The position numbers and the translations under genes were made by a program. Below the pieces are notes generated by a model that searched no databases, was not told where the DNA came from, and saw only the letters and a list, made by a program, of their open reading frames with translations. Positions 31,086 to 38,369 of a DNA stretch of 38,369 bases are shown piece after piece. This DNA comes from Prosthecobacter sp. (GTDB lineage: Bacteria; Verrucomicrobiota; Verrucomicrobiia; Verrucomicrobiales; Verrucomicrobiaceae), in NCBI RefSeq assembly GCF_029946185.1, contig NZ_JAQSEA010000145.1, forward strand, positions 1-38,369, read 5' to 3'. Each line of letters begins with the position of its first letter. The first letter of the stretch is position 1.

Positions 31086-32153
31086 TTATTTCGTGACGGG
31101 CTGCATGGGGTAGTCGAGCGTGAACTGATGCTGGTCTAGCTCATGCACGTAGGGGGTGTCATCGACGAGGACATTGTTCACGACATCGTAGGTCAGGGCG
31201 TGGACGCAATTCTCGGCAGGAACAAAACGCAGCAGGCGCAGCGCGGGCAGGGAGAGATAGTCGGTGAGCATGGAGGTGACGGGATGGCCGTCGTCTGCAT
31301 CGGTGGTGAGTTTCAATGCAGTGACGCGGCTTTGATCGCCACAGAAGATGAGGCGCAGGTTTGCGTGCTTGCGGAAGAGCTTGTCCCACATCTGCTCGGC
31401 GGTGTTGCCGAGTTTGCCGTGAATCTTGACCCAGCGCATGCGGCCTTTGGGATCGTGGATGAAGCCTTCTTCGGTCTTCGGTTTGTCGAGGATGCCGAGG
31501 TCCATGTGGGTGGTGATCAGGGCATGACGGGTCGCATTTTTCGTGAGCAGTTCATTGGCCCAGGCGAGCACGTCATCGGGCGCATTGCATTCAAGGCTGA
31601 GATGGATGAAGTCCATGCCGCTGGCGCTGAAAAGCTGGGCGCTGTTTACGTTGTTGGCGGAGACGTTCTGATCTTTGCGGGTGTGGGTGTAGCTGCCGAG
31701 ATACCAGGGATAGTCCTTGAAGCTGGCGGCTGGGAAATGCTCCTGAAACAGATGGGCGTCTCCCTTGCTGGTCATGTCGTGATTGCCGACGGTGAGGCTG
31801 AAGGGCGCCACGCCACGGAGGGTGTCGAGGTGTTGTTTCGCGACGGCCCATTCGCTGGCGTTATCCTTGTCCACGATGTCTCCGACATGGCTGACGAAGA
31901 CGATGTTTTGATCGTCGCGATGCGCGGCAATCCATTTCACCTGGGACTCCAAGTTTATATTGGTGACAGGGTCGGTGCTGTCAGGTGTGGCCTTGCAGCC
32001 TTTGCCCATGTAGGACTGGGTGTCGGGAATGATGACGACGGTGAAGGCTGCCGCAGGCATGGCCGGCAGGGGCTGGGTGCCGGTGATTTTCTTGGAGGCG
32101 GCGGAGGCGGGAATGCAGAGGAGGGCGAAGAGCGGAAGGAGCAGAAATTTCAT
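31086..32153 (-). CDS. Secreted metallophosphoesterase
   Basis: The 355-residue protein has a signal peptide ([18 protein letters not shown]). It then shows the calcineurin-like phosphoesterase motifs in order: [28 protein letters not shown] and [10 protein letters not shown]. The usual last GHxH motif is not clear; FCGDQSRV stands near the expected place, an odd substitution. Two-metal phosphoesterases of this type remove phosphate from varied substrates. The start overlaps the end of the upstream sulfatase by four bases, so it is translated with it. It suggests that phosphorylated as well as sulfated groups are processed by this cluster. Confidence 0.85.
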   Translation of the reverse strand: MKFLLLPLFALLCIPASAASKKITGTQPLPAMPAAAFTVVIIPDTQSYMGKGCKATPDSTDPVTNINLESQVKWIAAHRDDQNIVFVSHVGDIVDKDNASEWAVAKQHLDTLRGVAPFSLTVGNHDMTSKGDAHLFQEHFPAASFKDYPWYLGSYTHTRKDQNVSANNVNSAQLFSASGMDFIHLSLECNAPDDVLAWANELLTKNATRHALITTHMDLGILDKPKTEEGFIHDPKGRMRWVKIHGKLGNTAEQMWDKLFRKHANLRLIFCGDQSRVTALKLTTDADDGHPVTSMLTDYLSLPALRLLRFVPAENCVHALTYDVVNNVLVDDTPYVHELDQHQFTLDYPMQPVTK

Positions 32154-33691
32154 GGAAGGATGGGGCGGGGTTCGATGTCGGTGGGGTTGATCCAGTTGGT
32201 CTTCATGGTCTTGCCGCTCATGAACTTCTCGTAGAATCCGGCGTTGCCGGGGCTGGCGTGTTCGTATTTGTCGAAGATGTTGCCTTGATCGAACATGCGC
32301 GGATCGCCCTGCTGCTTGAGTTCGGTGTGGAGTTGATCACGCATGGCGGTGGCGCGTGGATCGGTGGGTGAGTTCTTCACGAAATCGGGGTCGGACTTGA
32401 GGTCGTAGAACTCCATGCCGGGACGCAAGCCGAAGCAGAGCTGCCAGAAAGGATCGGCGGGGTTTTTGCGGTGGGCGTCGAGGATGAAGGTCTTGGTGGC
32501 ACCACCGTCGCAGTCCAGGTAACCGGTCTCGGGATTGCCCGCAGGCCAGCGTGTGGGCTCGAAGTTTTCGATGAAGACACTGTCTTTCGTCACGATGCCG
32601 CGGATGGGGTAGCCCCAGTCATGCGGGCGGCCAATGTCGGTGCGTTCCCTGCCGATGAGGACGTGATCGCGCACGTGCGCAGGCTTGTTGGCAAAGAGAT
32701 CCGTCAGGCTATGGCCCGGGGACTCCGCCATGCCGGTGTCTGCCCACTTCAAACCGGCGAGATCGACAAAGGTCGGCGCGAGATCCACGAAGCTCACGAA
32801 ATCGCTGAGCTTGCGGCCTGGCTGCAGGATGCCCTTCTTCCACATCATCGCGAGCGGCACATGGTTGGCCTGCATGTTGGTGTTGCCCTTGCCGCGCGGG
32901 AAGGGCATGCCGTGGTCCGCAGTGACGATGACGAGGGTGTTCTCCAGCAGGCCGCGTTTTTCGAGGTCGGCGATCATGCGCCCGAGATGGCGGTCGAAAT
33001 GCTCGACCTCAAAGGCGTAGTCGAGCATGTCATTGCGGATCACGTCGTTGTCCGGCCAGTAGGCGGGAACGTGGTCGATGTCCGTGAGCTTCTTGCCACC
33101 CTTGGCGACACCGCTGCCGAATTCATAACCGCGATGCGGCTCCACGCTGCCATACCAGAAGCACCAAGGCTTGTCGGCAGGAGCGGCATTGAGGAAGTCG
33201 CTGAAGTTCGCTGCGTAGTCGCAGTTTAGGATGTCAGGGGTCGGTGCTTCGGCCCGGCGTTTGTTGTAGGGGGTGCCGGTCATTTTGCGTGGTTTCCCGT
33301 CTGCATCATTCGCCACGCCCGGGCCCCAGCCTTTGGTGGTGTAGCCCACATTCCAGCCATGCTCCGCCAGGGCCTCGCCCCAGCCTTTGAACTCTGGCGG
33401 GAAGTAGCAGATGTGATTTGCCGCTTCCTTGAGCTGCCATGAATTGCGACCCGTGAGGATGCAGGCGCGTGAGGGCGCGCACTTCGCATTCGGGGTGTAG
33501 GCTTGGCTGAAGAGCAGGCCCTCCTTCGCCACACGGTCAAAGTTCGGCGTCTTCACCCATGGCGTACCGTAGGCCCCTGCATGTGCCCCCCAGTCATCGG
33601 CGATGGCGAAGAGGATGTTTGGCGGCGGCTCCGCTGCGAATGACGATTGCCAAAGGCAGAATGACGAAAGGAGGAGGGTGGTGAGTTTCAT
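32150..33691 (-). CDS. Secreted sulfatase (heparan N-sulfatase-like)
   Basis: A 513-residue type I sulfatase with a signal peptide ([20 protein letters not shown]), [20 protein letters not shown], and the signature [15 protein letters not shown] with Cys71 as the formylglycine precursor. The [12 protein letters not shown] segment and [15 protein letters not shown] further on fit the N-sulfoglucosamine sulfohydrolase-like group, which often shows [11 protein letters not shown]. That substrate preference is inference. Its stop overlaps the start of the metallophosphoesterase gene by four bases. Confidence 0.93.
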   Translation of the reverse strand: MKLTTLLLSSFCLWQSSFAAEPPPNILFAIADDWGAHAGAYGTPWVKTPNFDRVAKEGLLFSQAYTPNAKCAPSRACILTGRNSWQLKEAANHICYFPPEFKGWGEALAEHGWNVGYTTKGWGPGVANDADGKPRKMTGTPYNKRRAEAPTPDILNCDYAANFSDFLNAAPADKPWCFWYGSVEPHRGYEFGSGVAKGGKKLTDIDHVPAYWPDNDVIRNDMLDYAFEVEHFDRHLGRMIADLEKRGLLENTLVIVTADHGMPFPRGKGNTNMQANHVPLAMMWKKGILQPGRKLSDFVSFVDLAPTFVDLAGLKWADTGMAESPGHSLTDLFANKPAHVRDHVLIGRERTDIGRPHDWGYPIRGIVTKDSVFIENFEPTRWPAGNPETGYLDCDGGATKTFILDAHRKNPADPFWQLCFGLRPGMEFYDLKSDPDFVKNSPTDPRATAMRDQLHTELKQQGDPRMFDQGNIFDKYEHASPGNAGFYEKFMSGKTMKTNWINPTDIEPRPILP

Positions 33692-33742
33692 GCGGAAAGG
33701 TTGAGTTATTGGGGCGCTGTTTTCTCGTTGATGCTGTTCAAG

Positions 33743-34036
33743 TCAACGCAGTGTGAGTTGCACATGCTTCAAGTCCATGACCTGTGTGCCGGGCATGGAC
33801 AGGGCTTCGAGCGTGAGTCTTGCCGGACCTTGCGGTAGCTTGACGGTGCCGAGCTTTAGAGTGGACCATTCAGTGGCCATGTCGTATAGCTGCCACGGCG
33901 TGGCGCTGTCATCGTTCGCCTTGGCCTTGGAGCCGCCGGTGATGATGAGCAGGATGTTCGGCTTGTCCGCAGGGGTCTGAGCGAAGGATGAAAAGGGCGC
34001 AACGAGGCAGAGAGCAAAAACAAGAAGGCGTGGCAT
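33743..34036 (-). pseudogene. Sulfatase deletion remnant (N-terminus joined to C-terminal tail)
   Basis: The 97-residue frame starts like a sulfatase: a signal peptide MPRLLVFALCLVAPFSSFAQ then DKPNILLII, where the metal-binding DD would follow. Instead, after TGG, it jumps to ATEWSTLKLGTVKLPQGPARLTLEA and PGTQVMDLKHVQL. This is like the C-terminal LG-v-LP-aG tail seen in many PVC arylsulfatases. The whole catalytic core, including the formylglycine signature, is missing, so it cannot be an active sulfatase. The frame is still open and could make a small secreted protein. It lies between two intact sulfatase genes. Confidence 0.7.
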
Positions 34037-34063
34037 GACTTGAGAACGATGAAACCGGCGGTT

Positions 34064-35479
34064 TCATTCCTTAAACACCGTCTGCAAATTCACCTGGTCG
34101 CCGAGATCGGCGGAGAGCTTCACCAGGCGCTCGAACATCTGCTGCTTCAGCGCGGCGTGCGCGGGCTTCGCCGCAAGGTCTGTCATCTCCTGCGGATCTT
34201 CAGCAAGATGGTACAGGCGCAGCACCTTGGCCTTCGGATAGGCGATGAGCTTCCAACCGTCGTGGGTGATGGCGCGCTGGAGGTCCAGATAGGCCCCATA
34301 GACGGAGTCGTAGCTGGACTGCTTCTGCGTGCCATTGAGCAGCGGACGCAGGCTGTGGAAGAAGAAGTGCTGTGGCTTATCGGCTTCGGCGAGATCCAGC
34401 GCGGTGGCCATGACGTCCTGCAGGTAAATGGCGTTGTCATTCTTCGCGCCTTTCGCCACGCCGGGTCCGGCAACGATGAAGGGCACGCGCACGCTGTGGT
34501 CATACATGTTCTGTTTGCCGATGAGACCGTGATGGCCCACGGCGAGGCCGTGGTCGGCGGTGAAGAAGATCCAGGTGTTGTCAGCCTGACCGTTCGCATC
34601 GAGCGCGTCGAGAATCTTGCCGATCTGCACGTCGAGATGAGTGATGAGCGCATAGTATTCGCTGCGGTGCGTCTTCACGGCAAACTCGGTGCGCGGCATG
34701 GGCGCGAGATGTTCGTCGCGCAGTTTCTCGGAGCAGCCGATGGCGTCCTTGTAAGGATACTCGGGGATGAAATTTTCCGGCACCTTGATGCGGCTGAGCG
34801 GATACATGTCCTGGAACTCTTTGGGAGCCTGACGTGGATCATGCGGTGCATTGAAGGCGGCGTAGATAAAGAACGGCTTCTCCTGCTGCTTCGCGTCATT
34901 GAGAAACGTGATCGTATGATCATTCACGACTTCGCTCCAATGCTTGCCTCCTTCCCAAAACCCGCCGAGCGATTTGTCATACGGGCTCCAGGAATCGGTC
35001 TGACCGGCAATGGGGCGGTCGTAGGAAGTGGGCACGGTCTTCGGCATGCCGGGGCGTACGTCCATGGCCATGTCAAAGATCTTCGTCGCATCGGTCGGCA
35101 CATGCCACTTGCCGGTCATGTAAGTCTTGTAGCCCGCCTTGCTCATCAGCTGCGACCAGAGCACGCCGGACTGGCGTTCTTTGTCGGTCTCTTTGTAAAC
35201 CGCGCCAGCATCCCACACGCTGCGGCCAGTGTTCAGCATCGTACGGCTGGCCACGCATACCGCGCCGCTCCACGAGCCCATGTTGTAGGCGCGGGTGAAG
35301 TTGGTGCCGCGTGCGGCCAGGCGGTCGATGTTCGGTGTGTCGATGTCCGTGTGGCCGAAGGCGCGCACGGCCTCATAGGTGAAATCGTCGGCGAACAGGA
35401 AGAGGACATTCGGCTTCGCCGCGAAGGACGAATGCACGAGAACGAATGACGCAAGTGTGATTAGCAGGATGGATTTCAT
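34064..35479 (-). CDS. Secreted sulfatase with CxASR signature
   Basis: The 471-residue protein has a signal peptide (MKSILLITLASFVLVHSSFA) and KPNVLFLFADDFTYEAVRAFG. The signature is GAVCVASRTMLNTGRS: Cys75 precedes V-A-S-R, so Ala replaces the usual Pro of C-x-P-S-R, a variant the C-x-[PA]-[ST]-R consensus allows. Further support comes from MTGKWHVPTD, YAAFNAPHDPRQAPKEF and FFTADHGLAVGHHGLIGKQNMYDHS. It is a full-length, probably active choline-sulfatase- or iduronate-sulfatase-like type I enzyme. The remnant gene follows 27 bases later and another sulfatase lies 20 bases upstream. Confidence 0.92.
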   Translation of the reverse strand: MKSILLITLASFVLVHSSFAAKPNVLFLFADDFTYEAVRAFGHTDIDTPNIDRLAARGTNFTRAYNMGSWSGAVCVASRTMLNTGRSVWDAGAVYKETDKERQSGVLWSQLMSKAGYKTYMTGKWHVPTDATKIFDMAMDVRPGMPKTVPTSYDRPIAGQTDSWSPYDKSLGGFWEGGKHWSEVVNDHTITFLNDAKQQEKPFFIYAAFNAPHDPRQAPKEFQDMYPLSRIKVPENFIPEYPYKDAIGCSEKLRDEHLAPMPRTEFAVKTHRSEYYALITHLDVQIGKILDALDANGQADNTWIFFTADHGLAVGHHGLIGKQNMYDHSVRVPFIVAGPGVAKGAKNDNAIYLQDVMATALDLAEADKPQHFFFHSLRPLLNGTQKQSSYDSVYGAYLDLQRAITHDGWKLIAYPKAKVLRLYHLAEDPQEMTDLAAKPAHAALKQQMFERLVKLSADLGDQVNLQTVFKE

Positions 35480-35499
35480 GGTTGGGATAATGTGCTGCG

Positions 35500-36981
35500 T
35501 TACCGTACCTGGCCTTTCGTGCGCACTTTGGCGAGCATAGCGGTGAGTTCGGCGACTTTGTCCGGCATGTCGGCGTAGCGGTTGTGCTTCTGGGAGAAGT
35601 CTTCCTTGAGATTGTAGAGTTCGCCGGGCTGGGTGTTCTTGGAGTAGCCGTTGGCGGCATCAAACCAGGCGGGCACTTTGCTCACGCCGCCGGTTTTGGC
35701 TTCGATCAGCACCCAGTCGCCATGACGCAGGGCGTAGCCATTCGGGTTGGTGTTGTGCACGACGGTGTCGCGGGCACTCGGGCCTTCGCCCTTGATGAGA
35801 TTAAGCTGGTTGTAGCTGTCCTCGGCAGAACTGGCGGGAATATCACTGCCGACCAATGCGGCGAGAGTGGCGAAGATATCGACCTGGCTGATGAGACCAT
35901 CGTTCACCTTGCCCGCCGGAACCACGCCGGGCCATTTCACGACCAAGGGCACACGGTGGCCTCCTTCCCAGATGTCGCGCTTCACACCGCGTAGCTGACC
36001 CATGCTGCGGTGCTCAAAGTTCTTCACCCGCTCATAGGCGTAGTGCTCCGGGCCGTTGTCGGCGCTGAAGATGATGAGCGTGTTGTCTGCAAAGCCATGT
36101 TTTTCCAATGCCGCCAGCACGCGGCCCACGGTGTCGTCGGTTTGCACCACGAAGTCGCCGTAGCCGTTGGCTCCCGATTTACCGACGAACTCTTTGGCTG
36201 GCACGATCGGCGCATGCGGCGAGGTGAAGGGAAAGTAGAGAAAGAAGGGCTTGTCCTGCTTCTGTTTACCGATCCATTCCTCCGCCTTCGTGGTCAGCGT
36301 GGGCATCACCGCCCAAAAATCCCAGTCCTTAGCCGAGGGGCCGGGCCGCGCTTCCCAGCTGCCTTCCGCCGTCGGCGCGGTGGTGTTCAGTTCCACCGTG
36401 GGCGTGGTAATGACGCGGTCATTTTCAAACCACGCGTAAGGTGGGAAATTCGGCACGTCGTCACCGAAGTAATAGTCAAACCCGTGCGACAGCGGTCCGC
36501 CGGAAATCGGCTTGCTCCAGTCGAAGGCATCCGGTGCGAAGAACTTTTTTTTGCCCTCGCCCTGCAGCTCCGCACCCGGCTTTTTAATCGACTCCCAGTC
36601 CCAGCCGAGGTGCCATTTGCCGATGCATGCGGTGCGATAACCCTTCGCTTTCAGCATCTCCGCCACCGTGAGTTTTTCAGCGTCCATGACCGGCTGGTCA
36701 AACGCGTTCACGATGCTGTGAAACTTCCGCCAGTGGTAGCGTCCCTCCAGCAGCGCATAACGGCTCGGTGTGCAGATGCCGGATGAACTGTGCGCATCCG
36801 TGAACCGCATGCCTGACCGCGCGAGTTGGTCCAGATTCGGCGTGGGAATCTTCGACTGCGGATTCTGAATGCCGAGATCGCCATAGCCCATGTCATCCGC
36901 ATACAGGATGACAATGTTCGGCTGGGCGGCGTGGAGCGTGGCGCCGAGCAGGAGGAGTGTGGAGAAGAAGCGGAGCATCAC
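35500..36981 (-). CDS. Secreted arylsulfatase A-type enzyme
   Basis: A 493-residue arylsulfatase with a signal peptide (MMLRFFSTLLLLGATLHAA), QPNIVILYADDMGYGDLGIQ, and SGICTPSRYALLEGRYHWR, with Cys70 the formylglycine precursor. TACIGKWHLGWDW, FPFTSPHAPIVPAKEF and IIFSADNGPEHYAYER complete the active-site pattern. The DMGYGDLG and CTPSRYALLEGRY combination is typical of the ARSA/GALNS subgroup, which acts on sulfated sugars such as galactose- or GalNAc-6-sulfate. The exact substrate is inferred only by resemblance. Downstream on the minus strand is the CxASR sulfatase. Confidence 0.94.
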   Translation of the reverse strand: MMLRFFSTLLLLGATLHAAQPNIVILYADDMGYGDLGIQNPQSKIPTPNLDQLARSGMRFTDAHSSSGICTPSRYALLEGRYHWRKFHSIVNAFDQPVMDAEKLTVAEMLKAKGYRTACIGKWHLGWDWESIKKPGAELQGEGKKKFFAPDAFDWSKPISGGPLSHGFDYYFGDDVPNFPPYAWFENDRVITTPTVELNTTAPTAEGSWEARPGPSAKDWDFWAVMPTLTTKAEEWIGKQKQDKPFFLYFPFTSPHAPIVPAKEFVGKSGANGYGDFVVQTDDTVGRVLAALEKHGFADNTLIIFSADNGPEHYAYERVKNFEHRSMGQLRGVKRDIWEGGHRVPLVVKWPGVVPAGKVNDGLISQVDIFATLAALVGSDIPASSAEDSYNQLNLIKGEGPSARDTVVHNTNPNGYALRHGDWVLIEAKTGGVSKVPAWFDAANGYSKNTQPGELYNLKEDFSQKHNRYADMPDKVAELTAMLAKVRTKGQVR

Positions 36982-37078
36982 GTGTGAACGTGCTGTGGAA
37001 GGCTTTTTGTCAGGGAAGATCGTGGCGACTCAGCGAGGAAATCACACCGATAAACAGAAGCACTCGCCCTGCTCCAGG

Positions 37079-37468
37079 CTAGGCGAGTTCCATGGTCGAA
37101 ATCTGAATCTTGCAGGTTTGCTCAAGGCCGTAATATTTTTCCAAGATGGAATGAACCATTCTCTCGATGTCGCGATCTTCGACCTCGTTAACAACAAACG
37201 TACAAAACAGGTTCGGTTCCCATCCTGTTAGTTCGGAACCATTTGGCAGGAGAACTCCTTCCTCGGGAAGAATTTTCATGGGGTCATCTTCATCTAAATA
37301 CTGCAGATTGATCTGACCAGCATGCAGTTGAATCCAAAAAGGCGGGAGTTGGGCGCTGCCCTCCCAAGCCTCCAGCAGTGTGCACCATCCATTTCCTTTG
37401 TGCGCAATTGAAGTGGATCCGACGGACTGCATCGCTGTTCGAAGGTCTGTTCCTATTTGTTCCATCAT
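37079..37468 (-). CDS. Orphan 129-aa protein in AT-richer DNA
   Basis: I do not recognise this protein. It is soluble, acidic and without a signal peptide. It contains NGWCTLLEAWEGSAQLPPFWIQLHAGQINLQYLDEDD in the first half and GWEPNLFCTFVVNEVEDRDIERMVHSILEKYYGL near the end. The size and alpha/beta pattern recall small YbjN/TY-Chap or immunity-type proteins, but that is weak. The DNA is visibly less GC-rich than the surrounding sulfatase genes, and the product is cytosolic where its neighbours are all exported. Both points suggest recent acquisition. A second start codon lies immediately after the first (37465). Confidence 0.55.
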   Translation of the reverse strand: MMEQIGTDLRTAMQSVGSTSIAHKGNGWCTLLEAWEGSAQLPPFWIQLHAGQINLQYLDEDDPMKILPEEGVLLPNGSELTGWEPNLFCTFVVNEVEDRDIERMVHSILEKYYGLEQTCKIQISTMELA

Positions 37469-37563
37469 TATGAAGTCAGCGTTGGTTGGCCCGGAAAAAT
37501 TTCAAAGTGAATCGGAATCAAAGCGGCGAAGCTGGGAGAAAATCTTGGGCATTCATGGAAGAG

Positions 37564-38369
37564 TCACTGTTTCTTTTTTCTCTCCTTCGCACTCTTCCAC
37601 AGCACAATATCGGGGAAATCATTCGCCGAGTCCGGCCCCGCCGTGCTGCGGCCGCGTTCGATGTCGGCCTTCAGAAGGTCCAGGAGCTGGTGCACGATTT
37701 CGGGTTTCGTTTCGAAGAGATTCGTCGTTTCACCGATGTCGTGCTGCATGTCGTAGAGCTGTCCCTTCGGCGAACCGGCGGGCATTTGCTTCTCGGTCGG
37801 TGACGACCAGCCGCCGGAACCTTTCGCAAGCGCGAGCTTCCACGGTCCCTGGCGGTAGGCGAAGTGGCCGCTGATGGAATGATGGATGACGCCGTGGCGC
37901 GTGGAGACAATGGGCTGGCCCTTCAGCGCGGGCAGGAAGCTGACGCTGTCCTCGCAACTGCCCGCAGGCACCGGCTGGCCGATGATCTCGGCGGCGGTGG
38001 CGAAGAAATCGACGAGGCAGGTGAGCTGGTCGGAAGTGGAACCTGCCGCGATCTGCCCAGGCCAGCGCACGATGAAGGGGATGCGATGCCCGCCGTCCCA
38101 GATGTCCGCCTTCGACCCGCGCAGATTCGCGCTGACGTTATGCCCCTGCTTGGCGAGTTTGTCGATACCCGCTGCCTTGGAGCAGCCGTTGTCACTGGTG
38201 AAAATGATGAGCGTGTTGGTCGCCATCCCGTTGCGCTCCAGCGCCTCCGCTACCGCGACGACGACATCATCGGTCTGCATGACAAAATCGCCATAGTCCC
38301 CCAGACCGCTTTTGCCTCTCCACTCCGGCGCGGGAACGATGGGCGTGTGCGGCGAACCGAGTGGCAGGT
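37564..38369 (-). CDS. Arylsulfatase, C-terminal part (5' end outside window)
   Basis: The frame continues to the window edge; the visible N-terminal residues include GSPHTPIVPAPEWRGKSG and YGDFVMQTDDVV, well inside a sulfatase. IIFTSDNGCSKAAG and RGSKADIWDGGHRIPFIVRWPGQI are the conserved segments with the metal-binding Asp-Asn and the lysine/arginine-rich loop. The signal peptide and formylglycine signature lie beyond the window. The protein ends with a lysine-rich tail (SAKERKKKQ). It resembles the neighbouring ARSA-type gene at 35500-36981, suggesting local duplication. An internal Met at 38280 is not the start. Confidence 0.92.
   Translation of the reverse strand, partial: LPLGSPHTPIVPAPEWRGKSGLGDYGDFVMQTDDVVVAVAEALERNGMATNTLIIFTSDNGCSKAAGIDKLAKQGHNVSANLRGSKADIWDGGHRIPFIVRWPGQIAAGSTSDQLTCLVDFFATAAEIIGQPVPAGSCEDSVSFLPALKGQPIVSTRHGVIHHSISGHFAYRQGPWKLALAKGSGGWSSPTEKQMPAGSPKGQLYDMQHDIGETTNLFETKPEIVHQLLDLLKADIERGRSTAGPDSANDFPDIVLWKSAKERKKKQ

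Noticed and set aside
34040-35449. 469-codon open frame on the plus strand
   Set aside because: Antisense to the CxASR sulfatase and without recognisable motifs.

Overview
The window looks like chromosomal DNA from a member of the Verrucomicrobiota, probably a Verrucomicrobiaceae/Prosthecobacter-like bacterium. This is inferred from a combination of signs: a high-GC genome, a cluster of secreted sulfatases with sialidase, NHL and DUF1080-like companions typical of PVC bacteria, a PTPDL-type secreted protein, and an rpmH-rnpA-yidD-yidC-jag block. No rRNA, tRNA, CRISPR array, prophage or complete insertion sequence was seen.

Layout. 1-773: end of a FAD monooxygenase. 818-1150: a small Gly/Tyr/His-rich lipoprotein with its own intrinsic terminator. 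1274-5182 (minus strand): haem biosynthesis block, CcsA/HemX-like protein, hemA and hemC, interrupted by a two-gene nucleotidyltransferase-like module. 5285-5795: a ParD/ParE-like toxin-antitoxin pair whose toxin is broken by an 11-bp tandem duplication. 5835-9181: apt and glnD. 9182-9730: non-coding DNA with copy A of a dispersed structured repeat. 9731-13576: a BlaI-type repressor and a 1146-residue membrane protein joining an M56 (BlaR1-type) protease to a PBP2-like transpeptidase domain that has lost its catalytic Ser and Lys. 13577-13976: non-coding, with a large palindrome. 13977-14828: a secreted esterase. 14985-18311: rpmH, rnpA, yidD, yidC, jag. 18452-20152: secreted, repeat-bearing, tail-anchored PTPDL protein. 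20153-21043: non-coding, with repeat copy B and a strong bidirectional terminator. 21044-22388: divergent rplS and nadC. 22440-24841 (minus): ECF sigma factor, small anti-sigma-like protein and a large membrane-anchored protein. 24989-26323: infA with an unusual basic N-terminal extension, a DEDDy exonuclease-like protein and a membrane protein. 26479-38369 (minus): a long same-strand cluster with five sulfatase genes (one cut by the window edge), a sulfatase deletion remnant, a metallophosphoesterase, a DUF1080-like protein, an NHL propeller, a sialidase-like protein and one AT-richer orphan gene.

How the parts work together. The core blocks (haem, nitrogen regulation, NAD, ribosome and membrane insertion) are ordinary housekeeping. 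The last 12 kb reads as a periplasmic or secreted module for desulfating and dismantling sulfated glycans. The most unusual item is the BlaI plus M56-dead-PBP2 pair. It has the architecture of a beta-lactam or cell-wall sensor, but its sensor domain cannot be acylated in the normal way. A candidate operator palindrome overlaps its promoter and start codon.
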